Assembly (NCBI GenBank): GCA_017527865.1
Contig: JAFXPN010000037.1
Coordinates: forward strand, 45,189-109,188
From: Clostridiales bacterium
GTDB lineage: Bacteria > Bacillota > Clostridia > Saccharofermentanales > Saccharofermentanaceae
DNA length: 64,000 bases
Reading direction: 5' to 3'
Positions 50,379 through 59,306 of the stretch are shown piece by piece. A program made the position numbers and the translations under genes. Position 1 is the first letter of the stretch. Each line of letters begins with the position of its first letter. The notes below the pieces were generated by a model. That model was not told the DNA's origin. It did no database searches and saw only the letters and a program-made list of their open reading frames with translations.

Positions 50379-51602
50379 ATGAAAAAGAAACTTGTTGCTA
50401 TGATTCTTGCAGCTGCAGTCGGCATAACGGCGGCGCAGGCGATGAGGTACGATACGGTTGTAGCAGACCGAGTTGAAGAAGTTACGGCGGAAGATGACGG
50501 GAATACCGTTCCGCAGGATGAAACGATTGAAGAAGTCATCGATGAAGATTACGATGTTTCCTCCGTGGCTGTAAACGCAGCGAACTTCCCGGATGAGAAT
50601 TTCAGGAGTTATGTTTCTTCCAATTTTGATACGGATTCGAACGGATATCTGAGCACTGCCGAGATAAGCAATGCCAAACGGATTGAACTCAACGGATACA
50701 TGGACATGGATCCTTTAGCCGCCGCCGTCAGCGATCTTACGGGAATAGAGTATTTTACTTCTCTCGAAGACCTGGAATGCGGATGGAATCATGTCACAGA
50801 ACTAAATCTTGCAAATAATACGATGCTGAGAGATGTATCAATCTACGGAACAGGTATTACCAATCTTGATCTTAGCAACAATCCTCGGGTTACAAATGTT
50901 GCTGCGGGTTCATCAAGTCTTAGAAGTCTTAATATATCTAACTGTCACGATTTAACAGGGGTGTTTGTTCAAGAATGTCCGCTTGAGACGTTGGACATAA
51001 GGAATTGTCCGGCGTTGGTGGATGTAGTTGAGAACGGGGAAAGAAAAGCTTCTGGGGATGGTTACAATATCGAATATTGTTTTTTTACAGATGACGGATA
51101 TATAGACGGAGACCGCGGTGACATTATGTCATTGCCTACACTTAAGATAATATCATCATCCGGAGTTTACGGAGGCGTTGCGATGTACAGGCTTTACAAT
51201 CCCAACAGCGGCGAGCATTTCTATACGTCAAGCGAAGCTGAGAGAACTAATCTCATGATCGCAGGATGGAACGACGAAGGCGTCGGCTGGATAGCACCCA
51301 GGTCATCGAATACTCCTGTATACAGGCTCTATAACCAGTACGGCGGTGAGCATCACTACACAACGAACCTGAGCGAACGCAATCACCTCATAAGTCTCGG
51401 ATGGAACGATGAGGGCATCGGCTGGTATTCGGACGATGATAATACAGTGCCGCTGTACAGGCAGTATAATCCCAATGCATTTGCCAACAACCACAACTAT
51501 ACGACCAGTCGGTCAGAGAATAACTGGCTTGTTTCGTTAGGCTGGCAGGCTGAAGGCATCGGCTGGTACGGATATGTGGAAAAGCCGCTGCTTTTCAATT
51601 GA
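50379..51602 (+). CDS. secreted protein with leucine-rich-like repeats and three DUF5648 repeats
   Basis: 407 residues from ATG 50379, set by GGAGG 5 bp upstream. A signal peptide (KKKLVAMILAAAVGITAAQA) is followed by an acidic stretch and a leucine-rich-like region that begins NFPDENFRSYVSSNFDTDSN, common in Clostridia surface proteins (LRR-type calcium/dockerin-like motif at DTDSNGYLS). The last 140 residues hold three repeats of the form YRLYNP-(N/x)SGEHFYT-(S/T)-S-x-E-R-x-L-x2-GWNDEG(I/V)GW, a DUF5648 pattern associated with cell surface or glycan-binding proteins. Binding partner unknown. Confidence 0.88.
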   Translation: MKKKLVAMILAAAVGITAAQAMRYDTVVADRVEEVTAEDDGNTVPQDETIEEVIDEDYDVSSVAVNAANFPDENFRSYVSSNFDTDSNGYLSTAEISNAKRIELNGYMDMDPLAAAVSDLTGIEYFTSLEDLECGWNHVTELNLANNTMLRDVSIYGTGITNLDLSNNPRVTNVAAGSSSLRSLNISNCHDLTGVFVQECPLETLDIRNCPALVDVVENGERKASGDGYNIEYCFFTDDGYIDGDRGDIMSLPTLKIISSSGVYGGVAMYRLYNPNSGEHFYTSSEAERTNLMIAGWNDEGVGWIAPRSSNTPVYRLYNQYGGEHHYTTNLSERNHLISLGWNDEGIGWYSDDDNTVPLYRQYNPNAFANNHNYTTSRSENNWLVSLGWQAEGIGWYGYVEKPLLFN

Positions 51603-51617
51603 CCAAAGGTTACAAGA

Positions 51618-52202
51618 ATGGACGAACGGATAAAGAAACAGCTGGACTTCTGCCTTGAGATAGACAAGGAGAAGAATGTGTTCAGGCAGACTCATCTGTC
51701 GGGTCACGGGCGCGCCGAGAACGATGCCGAACACGCATGGCATATGGCGGTGATGGCCTATCTTCTTAAAGAGTATTCCAATGAGCAGATCGATATCGGC
51801 AAGACCATGTTGATTTGTCTGATCCACGACATCGTCGAGATCGATGCGGGCGATACATATGCCTACGATGAAGAGGGAAAGAAAACCCAAAAAGAACGGG
51901 AAGAGAAAGCCAAAGAAAGAATATTCTCTTTGCTCCCCGAAGATCAGGCGGATGAATTGAAGTCGTACTTCGAAGAATTCGAGGCGCAGAGTTCGCCCGA
52001 AGCGAGGTTCGCCAGGGCGATGGACAATCTTCAGCCGCTGATGCTCAATACCAGCAACGACGGAGGTGACTGGAAGGCCCGCGGCGTAACTGCGGAGCAG
52101 GTTTACAAAAGGCAGAGCAAGACTCTTCCGGGTTCGAAGAGATTATATGAAGTTACTGACGAGATCCTTAAGGGACACATAGAGCGGGGTAATCTTAAAT
52201 GA
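51618..52202 (+). CDS. HD domain phosphohydrolase
   Basis: 194 residues. The HD motif is split as AEHAWHMAVMAYLL and LICLIHDIVEIDAGDTYAYD, then AMDNLQPLML. The layout matches the YfbR/5'-nucleotidase-like group of HD-domain proteins acting on deoxynucleotides. The stop overlaps the xseA start by 4 bp. Confidence 0.88.
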   Translation: MDERIKKQLDFCLEIDKEKNVFRQTHLSGHGRAENDAEHAWHMAVMAYLLKEYSNEQIDIGKTMLICLIHDIVEIDAGDTYAYDEEGKKTQKEREEKAKERIFSLLPEDQADELKSYFEEFEAQSSPEARFARAMDNLQPLMLNTSNDGGDWKARGVTAEQVYKRQSKTLPGSKRLYEVTDEILKGHIERGNLK

Positions 52203-53593
52203 GGTATTACCTTAACGTGCCGTTTCAACAGAAGGATCAGGCAAAGGTCTACGGAGCGAGGTGGGATCCCGACAAGAGGCTGTGGTACTGCACCGAACTT
52301 AATTCAGGATTGATGCAGTGGTATGAGGGGGATGAGAAGCCGCCCGAACAGGAACAGACAGAGTACCGCGATTCAGAAGGCAATTCTTACAAAACGGTAT
52401 CGGATGTCAATGCCTCGATAACTCATGAGATCAACGATAACGATGTTCTTGCGCAGATCTTCGTCGTCGGTGAAGTTACGGACTATTCGGGTCATGCGTC
52501 TAAGGGATCGTGCTATTTTACATTGATGGACAGCACGGCCAAGCTTTCCTGCATCATGCCCGAGCGTGTGATACCGGAAGGCCTTGAATTCGATAATGGC
52601 AAGAAGCTGCTTGTAAGAGGAAGCTTTAAGTATTATTCGCCGAACGGTTCTGCAAAGCTTAATGTAATACGCATCGAAGACGCGGGACAGGGGGAGGACG
52701 CGAAGAAACTTCTGGAGCTCAAGGCAAAGCTCGAAGCAGAAGGGCTTTTCGCAACAGAGAGGAAGAAAGAAATCCCTAAGCATCCGAAGACGATCGGAAT
52801 CGTGACATCCCGCAACGGCCAGGCGATACAGGATATCCGCAAGGTGGCCACGAAGAGGAATCCTTACATCAGGCTCCTGCTGTACGATGTAAATGTCCAG
52901 GGGGCAAATGCTGCGCCTTCCACCGTGGAAGGAATAAGAAGACTCGATAAGATGGGGTGCGATATCCTGATCGTCGGAAGAGGCGGCGGGTCTCTGGAAG
53001 ATCTTAAAGCGTATAACGATGAGATGGTGGTCCGCGCCGTTGCGGCTGCAGTGACGCCGGTCATCTCCGCGGTCGGACACGAAGGCAATAACTCGCTTAC
53101 CGATCTTGCTGCAGACAGGCGCGCCGCGACACCTTCGGAAGCGGCAGAGATGGCGGTTCCCGATGTAATGACCGAAGTCCTCAAAGTCCGTAATCTGCGC
53201 GCTGAACTCGACATCAAGATCAGGAATATCTTTAAGCGCAAGGCGGACAGGCTCAATTCGGGGAAGATGATACTCGAGAAGAACGATCCCGCCAAGAAGC
53301 TTGCTGACAGGCTTGCCAAGCTTGATGTCCTGTCGCGCAATCTGAGGACATCCATGGATGCGGTCTATGTATCCAAGCTTAATATGTGCAAGGTCCTGAT
53401 AACCGAGCTTAACGGCCTGTCCCCGACAGCCAAGCTCGTCAACGGATTCGGTTATATCACGAAGGATGATCAGCCCGTAAGATCGGCCGGAGATGTCGCC
53501 GTCGGGGATAAGCTCGCAGTAAAGATACACGACGGTGACCTGGAAGTTACGGTAAACAATATCAAAGACACTGCTCGAAAAGGAGATCAGTAA
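52199..53593 (+). CDS. xseA: exodeoxyribonuclease VII large subunit with N-terminal DUF5710 domain
   Basis: 464 residues. Residues about 3-48 (YYLNVPFQQKDQAKVYGARW, DPDKRLWYC) are a DUF5710 domain, which is not part of standard XseA. The rest is typical: OB-fold (TDYSGHASKGSCYFTLMDST), catalytic core KTIGIVTSRNGQAIQDI, ILIVGRGGGSLEDLKAYNDE, VGHEGNNSLTDLAADRRAAT. XseA with XseB degrades single-stranded DNA in repair. It overlaps the HD gene by 4 bp, and xseB follows 1 bp after its stop. Confidence 0.95.
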   Translation: MRYYLNVPFQQKDQAKVYGARWDPDKRLWYCTELNSGLMQWYEGDEKPPEQEQTEYRDSEGNSYKTVSDVNASITHEINDNDVLAQIFVVGEVTDYSGHASKGSCYFTLMDSTAKLSCIMPERVIPEGLEFDNGKKLLVRGSFKYYSPNGSAKLNVIRIEDAGQGEDAKKLLELKAKLEAEGLFATERKKEIPKHPKTIGIVTSRNGQAIQDIRKVATKRNPYIRLLLYDVNVQGANAAPSTVEGIRRLDKMGCDILIVGRGGGSLEDLKAYNDEMVVRAVAAAVTPVISAVGHEGNNSLTDLAADRRAATPSEAAEMAVPDVMTEVLKVRNLRAELDIKIRNIFKRKADRLNSGKMILEKNDPAKKLADRLAKLDVLSRNLRTSMDAVYVSKLNMCKVLITELNGLSPTAKLVNGFGYITKDDQPVRSAGDVAVGDKLAVKIHDGDLEVTVNNIKDTARKGDQ

Positions 53594-53594
53594 A

Positions 53595-53807
53595 ATGGCA
53601 GAAGACAATAAAGAGAAGTTCAATATCGAAGAAGCTATGGCAAAGCTTGAGGAGATAAACGGCAAGCTTGCCGCGGATGACATTGCGCTCGATGAGTCGA
53701 TGAAGCTCTATAAAGAGGGCGTGGAACTTGCAAATAAATGTCGCGCCAACCTCGAGGGCGTGAAGAAGGAACTCGAGATCATCAACGCGGACAGCGGCGC
53801 GGAGTGA
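53595..53807 (+). CDS. xseB: exodeoxyribonuclease VII small subunit
   Basis: 70 residues with the usual three-helix plan: NIEEAMAKLEEINGKLAADD, LDESMKLYKEGVELANKC, EGVKKELEIINAD. It forms the multi-subunit collar with XseA. An AAAAGGAG ribosome site precedes it. The operator-like element starts 3 bp after its stop. Confidence 0.95.
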   Translation: MAEDNKEKFNIEEAMAKLEEINGKLAADDIALDESMKLYKEGVELANKCRANLEGVKKELEIINADSGAE

Positions 53808-53810
53808 CAG

Positions 53811-53846
53811 TTGTCCCGAATTGTGACAAAGTTTGTCATTGACAAA
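53811..53846 (+). promoter_or_regulatory. multi-half-site operator upstream of the zinc-ribbon/YfaP-repeat gene
   Basis: TTGTCCCGA-ATT-GTGACAA (53811-53829) is followed by TTTGTCA-T-TGACAAA (53832-53846), a perfect palindrome with a one-base centre. The first half matches the element at 57909-57927 except for the three central bases. Half-sites TTGTC/GACAA alternate in direction. A TTGACA at 53839-53844 could be the -35 box of the gene starting at 53935. Confidence 0.7.
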
Positions 53847-53934
53847 TCAATTATCAAAAGGATTTGTTAATAGTTATGTCATAAGTCAAAAATAAAATAA
53901 GAGTATCTTTACTGATATTTCAGGAGGTACTCTT

Positions 53935-56900
53935 ATGTTTTGTAAAAATTGCGGAGCCCCGTTAGAAGAAAATACAAAGTTTTGCAGCAACTGCGGAACA
54001 CCGGCCCCTGAGGCGCCTGCGGCTCAGCCTGTTGAACAGCCGGCCCCTGCGGCTCAGCCCGCTGAACCGGCTGCCCCTGCGGCACAGCCTGCCCCGGTTG
54101 AGACCGCTGCACCTGCAGCAGCTGCTGCGCCTGCCGAGCCCGTAAAGGCTGCGAAACCCAAGAAAGAGAAGAAGGAAAAGGTCAAGAAGGAGAAGCCCGT
54201 TAAGGCCGCGAAGAAAAAGAGCGGCAAGAAGACCGGCATTATCATCGCTGTTGCTGTTGCGGCCGTTGCGGCGGCAGGCGTCGGCGGATTCTTCCTGATA
54301 AGAGGTCTGGGCAATAAGGATAAGGCGGTCAAGTCTTATACCGATCTTTGCGACATGACGACGCTTGGAACGCAGAGTTATCTTTATGCCAGGATCATGA
54401 CAGAGAGGCTTCTTGAGGCCGATGTCATTACGACCGATCCGGAAGAGATGAATGAGCTTTTCGACGAGTGCATAAAGGCGTGGGAAGCTACGGGAGAAGT
54501 TACCGAGGATATGACGGATATGGCAGAGGAGCTGTCGAACGATGCGTCAGCGATGAAGAGCCTCAATATCATGGCGAATCCTTCGTCGTCCATCCTGCAC
54601 CGCATCATTTACGGACGTCCGGTATTTGCAAGAAGATCCGACAATGCCGTGGGCGATATGCTGCCGCCCGATGAGAGTGTCGAGCAGTGCGTCGTTCTTG
54701 CCGAGCATATAAGCGAGGATACGGAGACGGCGGTTTCCGAGATCAGATCGCTTCAGGAAGTATATAACGGCAGACAGACAAGTGTTGAGGAGTGGAATGC
54801 GCAGGTAACGCATACGGCTTCGAGCTTCACCAATACCGTATTCCTGTCGGGTGAGGTAACCGGAGGCACCGATACTCATCTGCTCGAGAGCGGGCCTGTA
54901 AGTGTTTACCAGATATCGACCGAACCCAAACCCGGAAATACCACGATATCGAATACGGATATACTCGTTGATGTCGGAAGGGAAAGCAGCACATTCGTCA
55001 TGAGCTCCACCAACTCCATAATGATCAATGAGGAGATGGAAGAGCATATCGAATCGACAGGTACGACGATATCAATGTCGACTCATACCGCAACGACGGA
55101 AGAAGTCAATATGTCTTTCCACAGCACGAGCTTTACGACATGGTACATAATCGACGGTGTCGGCGGATTCCAGATATCGAGACCCGACAAATACGACGAG
55201 GGCATCATAGCGCCTCCCGTTATCGAGCCCGTTAATGACATCGAACCCGATCCGGTCAGAAGGACGATCGTAGAGTGGATCCCTGCAGGCGGATCGACCG
55301 ATATCGTAAGGACAAGGCAGACCATAAGAGGCGAGCGTGTCGAGGTTGATGAGACTGAAGTCACCATATCGACAAGGACACTTACAGAACAAAGAGAACT
55401 CCTGCAGGCGGGTACCGGTGAGATAACGGTATCCATGATCTGGGGTACGCACGATGACCTCGATCTTCATGTGATAACTCCGAATGACAACAGGATCTAC
55501 TATGCAAATCCGTGCGCGGACGGCGGAACGCTCGACATCGATATGAACGCGCATTCGTACGATCTGTCGGATACGCCGATAGAGAATATCTATTTCCCTG
55601 AACCCATACAGGGCACTTATCAGGTCCTCGTAAGAGACTTCTGCGACAGGACCGAGGAGATGAGTACGCATTATATCGTAGTCGTTCAGATCGGCGATGA
55701 AGTCGAAGAGTACGAAGGCGATATCGATGTTACGGGAACAGAAGATTTTATCATCGAATTCGAATACGGAAGCAGACAGGCAACGACTATCACCAGGGTA
55801 GAACTTACCGAGACCACAATGGACTATCTCATCATCGAGAATAATGTCCGCGCAGGCGACCTTACCGTAACACTGATGTGGGATTCGTTCGATGATCTCG
55901 ATCTTCACGTTGTAACACCTGACGGAAGTCATGTCTGCAGCGCCACTCCTTATGCCGGCGGAGGCATCCTCGATCAGGACGCCAATTCCGGCGGGGAACT
56001 TACCATGGAACCCATAGAGAATGCCTACTTCGCGGCGCCGTCCGGAGGTCACTACTATATCTACATTCAGGACTTCAACGACCGCACGATCGACCGCGAT
56101 ACCAACTATCTTCTGAGGGTAACCGTGAACGGCGAGTCCCAGACGTTCGAGGGAACGATAGGTGAGACCGGATTTGTCATCGATATAGTCGAGTTTGATT
56201 ACATTTCACACTGCTATCTCGAACAGGCTTCGTATGTCGGACATACTTATTCGTTCATCGATTCGCAGATGACCTGGCTTCAGGCGAGGGACTTCGCCGA
56301 GTATTACGGCGGCCATCTCGTGACATTTAATGATGCCGATGAGCTTGGCTTCGTGATGAGCAGCTTCCCCGACACCTACGGATGGATCGGCCTTATCAAC
56401 GCAGGCGGAGACATGGCATGGGTAACGGGCGAGCCCGTGGGCTATACATACATCTGTCCCGATCAGCCTGACAACTACGGCGAACCCGGATACTACGGAT
56501 TCGTGTATAACGATCTGCAGTGGGCATTCACCTATAACGAGGATGTGGAATACCACTACGGTTTCTATGTTGAATGGGACTATGAAGTCGAAGGCTCGAT
56601 AAACGGTGTTCTCGACCAGAATGTACTCACGAACACGCTCAACTCGCTCAATGCGGGAACCGGTCCCATAACGATCTCGATGCTCTGGGATTCTGACGAT
56701 GACCTTGACCTTCATGTGTTCACGCCCGATTCATCGGAGATCTACTACAACAACAGACAGGCGCAGGGCGGATACCTCGACATCGATGCCAACACAGCGT
56801 CCAACATGATGGCTGATCCTGTCGAAAATGTTTACTTCACATCCCCTGCGACCGGTGACTACTGGATCTATCTCAATGACTATGAGGACAGATCGGACGG

Positions 56901-57846
56901 ACCTACCAACTTCATCGTCAGGATAATCATCAACGGTGAGGTGACCGTCTACTCCGGAACGATAGACACCACCGGTACGACCTACGAGATCGCGGGCTTC
57001 TATTATGAAGGAACCGGCGGTATCGATGAGAGCACGCTTGAGTCTACATTGAATTCGCTTAATGCAGGTGTCGGACAGATCACCGTATCGATGCTCTGGG
57101 ATTCCGATGACGATCTCGATCTTCACATGTATACGCCGGACGGTTCCGAGATCTATTACGCGAACACTTCGGCAGGCGGCGGAACGCTCGACATCGATGC
57201 GAATGTCGGCGGAAGAACGATGGACAATCCTATCGAGAATATCTTCTTCGAGGATCCTGAGGAAGGAACTTATGTAGTATTCATAAGGGATTATTCCGAC
57301 CGTTCCGACGGACCTACGAATTACATCGTCCGCGTGACTGTCGGTGACCAGTCGCAGACGTTTGAGGGAACGATCGACGGCTCGGGCACTGATATCGAGA
57401 TAATCACATTCGTTTACGGCGGCAATGAAGGCGACGAACCCGGTGTGGATGAGGACGATCTCGAGAACGCTCTCGATCTGGTCGATGCCGGATCGGGCGA
57501 GATCACCGTATCGATGCTCTGGGATTCCGATGACGATCTCGATCTTCACATGTACACGCCGGACGGTTCCGAGATCTCCTATTCCAACCGTGAGGCAGGC
57601 GGCGGAACCCTCGATGTTGATGCCAATGTCGGAGGAAGGACCATGGATAACCCGGTCGAGAACATCTACTTCGAGTCGGCCGATACCGGCACCTACACGA
57701 TATTTATCCGCGACTATTCCGACCGGTCTGACGGCACGACGAATTATATCGTCCGCGTGACCGCCGGCGGAGAATCGCAGACATTCAGAGGAACGATCGA
57801 CGGTTCGGGATCTGAAGTCGAGATCATAACATTTAATTACGGCTGA
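53935..57846 (+). CDS. giant zinc-ribbon/TM protein with five YfaP-like repeats and a C-type lectin domain
   Basis: 1303 residues, ATG preceded by AGGAGG. Residues 1-25 form a zinc ribbon (CKNCGAPL, CSNCGTPA). A Pro/Ala-rich then Lys-rich linker (about 26-97) leads to one membrane helix (about 101-125), so the rest is outside. After a helical stalk, YfaP/DUF2135-like repeats start near residues 495, 641, 910, 1047 and 1189, each with (V/I)SM(L/I)W-D-x-DDDLDLH(V/M)-TPDG and ending -EGTID-. Between repeats two and three lies a C-type lectin-like domain (about 767-890): YSFIDSQMTWLQARDFAEYY, GWIGLINAGGDMAWVTGE. Repeats four and five are almost identical in DNA. Role is unknown; surface binding is likely. 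Regulated with its neighbour. Confidence 0.88.
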   Translation: MFCKNCGAPLEENTKFCSNCGTPAPEAPAAQPVEQPAPAAQPAEPAAPAAQPAPVETAAPAAAAAPAEPVKAAKPKKEKKEKVKKEKPVKAAKKKSGKKTGIIIAVAVAAVAAAGVGGFFLIRGLGNKDKAVKSYTDLCDMTTLGTQSYLYARIMTERLLEADVITTDPEEMNELFDECIKAWEATGEVTEDMTDMAEELSNDASAMKSLNIMANPSSSILHRIIYGRPVFARRSDNAVGDMLPPDESVEQCVVLAEHISEDTETAVSEIRSLQEVYNGRQTSVEEWNAQVTHTASSFTNTVFLSGEVTGGTDTHLLESGPVSVYQISTEPKPGNTTISNTDILVDVGRESSTFVMSSTNSIMINEEMEEHIESTGTTISMSTHTATTEEVNMSFHSTSFTTWYIIDGVGGFQISRPDKYDEGIIAPPVIEPVNDIEPDPVRRTIVEWIPAGGSTDIVRTRQTIRGERVEVDETEVTISTRTLTEQRELLQAGTGEITVSMIWGTHDDLDLHVITPNDNRIYYANPCADGGTLDIDMNAHSYDLSDTPIENIYFPEPIQGTYQVLVRDFCDRTEEMSTHYIVVVQIGDEVEEYEGDIDVTGTEDFIIEFEYGSRQATTITRVELTETTMDYLIIENNVRAGDLTVTLMWDSFDDLDLHVVTPDGSHVCSATPYAGGGILDQDANSGGELTMEPIENAYFAAPSGGHYYIYIQDFNDRTIDRDTNYLLRVTVNGESQTFEGTIGETGFVIDIVEFDYISHCYLEQASYVGHTYSFIDSQMTWLQARDFAEYYGGHLVTFNDADELGFVMSSFPDTYGWIGLINAGGDMAWVTGEPVGYTYICPDQPDNYGEPGYYGFVYNDLQWAFTYNEDVEYHYGFYVEWDYEVEGSINGVLDQNVLTNTLNSLNAGTGPITISMLWDSDDDLDLHVFTPDSSEIYYNNRQAQGGYLDIDANTASNMMADPVENVYFTSPATGDYWIYLNDYEDRSDGPTNFIVRIIINGEVTVYSGTIDTTGTTYEIAGFYYEGTGGIDESTLESTLNSLNAGVGQITVSMLWDSDDDLDLHMYTPDGSEIYYANTSAGGGTLDIDANVGGRTMDNPIENIFFEDPEEGTYVVFIRDYSDRSDGPTNYIVRVTVGDQSQTFEGTIDGSGTDIEIITFVYGGNEGDEPGVDEDDLENALDLVDAGSGEITVSMLWDSDDDLDLHMYTPDGSEISYSNREAGGGTLDVDANVGGRTMDNPVENIYFESADTGTYTIFIRDYSDRSDGTTNYIVRVTAGGESQTFRGTIDGSGSEVEIITFNYG
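57078..57577 (+). repeat. near-identical DNA repeat within the YfaP-repeat gene
   Basis: The 77 bp at 57078-57154 and at 57501-57577 differ at one base (T/C). They start the fourth and fifth protein repeats, showing recent duplication or gene conversion; recombination between them would remove one repeat of 423 bp. Confidence 0.85.
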
Positions 57847-57878
57847 CAGATCTTAGTATCCTGATTAAAGAACCGAAG

Positions 57879-57903
57879 CGCCCCGCCTCACACAGGCGGG
57901 GCG
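57879..57903 (+). terminator. terminator-like hairpin after the YfaP-repeat gene
   Basis: Stem CGCCCCGCCT/AGGCGGGGCG with a five-base loop; the following TTATCTTG is a weak T-tract. Confidence 0.75.
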
Positions 57904-57908
57904 TTATC

Positions 57909-57940
57909 TTGTCCCGATCCGTGACAACCTTTGTTATAAT
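57909..57940 (+). promoter_or_regulatory. operator and promoter of the HTH regulator gene
   Basis: TTGTCCCGA-TCC-GTGACAA (57909-57927) and TTTGT (57930-57934) match the element at 53811. TATAAT lies at 57935-57940, immediately after. The regulator gene starts at 57969. The order suggests autoregulation. Confidence 0.75.
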
Positions 57941-57968
57941 ATCTGTATCACCCGACGGAGGAACGGAT

Positions 57969-59258
57969 ATGTTCTCAGAGAGATTGGATCTTCTGATGAG
58001 GATCACGGATACGAGCAACAGCACGCTTGCACGCGCGCTGGCATTTGATCCGTCTTATATTTCCAAATTAAGACGCGGCAAGCGAAGCGTCCCGAAGGGC
58101 AAGGACCTGGAGGATACGGCAGCTTCTTTTTTCGCGAAGAGGGCGCTTACGGGAACATCGCGCAAAGTGCTTTCTGATGTCATATGTCCCGGGCAGGAAC
58201 TTCCGGCGGACGCCGACAGATCGGCGCAGATGATAAGGGACTTTCTTGCCGAAGAAGACGGAGCGGAGGGCGAAGCGTTCAACGAGTTCTTTGCAGGTCT
58301 CGCGGGGATGGAAGCGAAGCCGGAAGACAGTTCCGTGATCTCCGGCGTAAAGGCTGACGGAGCAGGTCCCGGAGAAGCTTTTTTCAGCGGAAATGAAGTG
58401 GACATCTTCTACGGCAATGAGGGCAAGCGCGCAGGCGTGCTGCGTTTCCTTAACGAAGTTTCCGAAGGAAAGGTCAGCGGAGGCAAGCTGCTTCTGTACT
58501 CCGATGAAGATATGCGGTGGATGTACGAATCTTCTTCTTTTGCCGCGGAGTGGGCGGCTCTGCTTAAGGCTGTCATTGCAAAAGGGATAAGCATAAAGAT
58601 AATCCATACGGTACAGCGCGATCTTAACGATATGATGGAAGCTATCAGGAAATGGATGCCTCTTTATATCACCGGAAGGATAGAGCCTTATTACTGCCCC
58701 AGGATCAGGGATGACATATATAAACGTTCCCTGTTCGTGGCGCCCGGCCTTGTAGCGCTGACATCGACTTCGGTCGGCAGCAGTACGGAGGGGATGGCAA
58801 ATATCATCTTCCGCGGCAAAGAGGCCGTAAGATCGTTTGAACTGGAATTCGAGAATTATTCCGCCTGCTGCAAGCCTCTCATGAAGGTATATGATATGAA
58901 GTCGGAAGACCCGAGAAAAGAGTATTTAAAGCTTCTGTCCTCGGGGGTCACGGTGAGAAATGTGTTCAGGCTTGATGAGACGGACGATCACCCGGGGAAA
59001 ACGCGCGCGCAGATAAACTCCGTGCTCAAGCTCATGGAACAGTATCCGGGTTACGAGCCGATAATCACCGATAAGCTTCCCGGGAACATAGAGATAATAT
59101 CCGCCCAGTACGGCAATTCATTTATTACGATTTCCCCGTCCATGGGGTTTGAGATATTCGAGCAGAGTTTGTCGTCCGCGGTGTATGAATATGCGGGACG
59201 GATTGGCGGCAGGAGCAGCCGTGAGGATGCGGCTCGCCGGCTTAAGCAGGCTTTATGA
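57969..59258 (+). CDS. HTH (XRE-like) regulator with large C-terminal sensor domain
   Basis: 429 residues from ATG 57969, chosen for the GGAGG 7 bp upstream; the open frame back to 57909 crosses the operator. The N-terminal 60 residues hold a helix-turn-helix: NSTLARALAFDPSYISKLRR with GKRSVPKG as the connection. A middle helical region (about 60-130) leads to a large C-terminal domain with VDIFYGNEGKRAGVLRFLNE, GGKLLLYSDEDMRWMY and IKIIHTVQRDL, perhaps a ligand- or phospholipase-D-like fold without catalytic HKD. It likely controls itself and the upstream giant gene through the shared motif. Family not recognised by name. Confidence 0.75.
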   Translation: MFSERLDLLMRITDTSNSTLARALAFDPSYISKLRRGKRSVPKGKDLEDTAASFFAKRALTGTSRKVLSDVICPGQELPADADRSAQMIRDFLAEEDGAEGEAFNEFFAGLAGMEAKPEDSSVISGVKADGAGPGEAFFSGNEVDIFYGNEGKRAGVLRFLNEVSEGKVSGGKLLLYSDEDMRWMYESSSFAAEWAALLKAVIAKGISIKIIHTVQRDLNDMMEAIRKWMPLYITGRIEPYYCPRIRDDIYKRSLFVAPGLVALTSTSVGSSTEGMANIIFRGKEAVRSFELEFENYSACCKPLMKVYDMKSEDPRKEYLKLLSSGVTVRNVFRLDETDDHPGKTRAQINSVLKLMEQYPGYEPIITDKLPGNIEIISAQYGNSFITISPSMGFEIFEQSLSSAVYEYAGRIGGRSSREDAARRLKQAL

Positions 59259-59306
59259 TAGTATAGGTATGTACAGGTCATCAATGACAAAACGGAGACA
59301 GGATCT

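Noticed and set aside
52373..53683. Minus-strand ORF of 436 codons opposite xseA/xseB
   Set aside because: The plus-strand frame encodes clear XseA and XseB; the opposite frame is a shadow.
55072..56052. Minus-strand ORF of 326 codons inside the YfaP-repeat gene
   Set aside because: It mirrors the repeat codons of the plus strand and has no start signal or recognisable domain.
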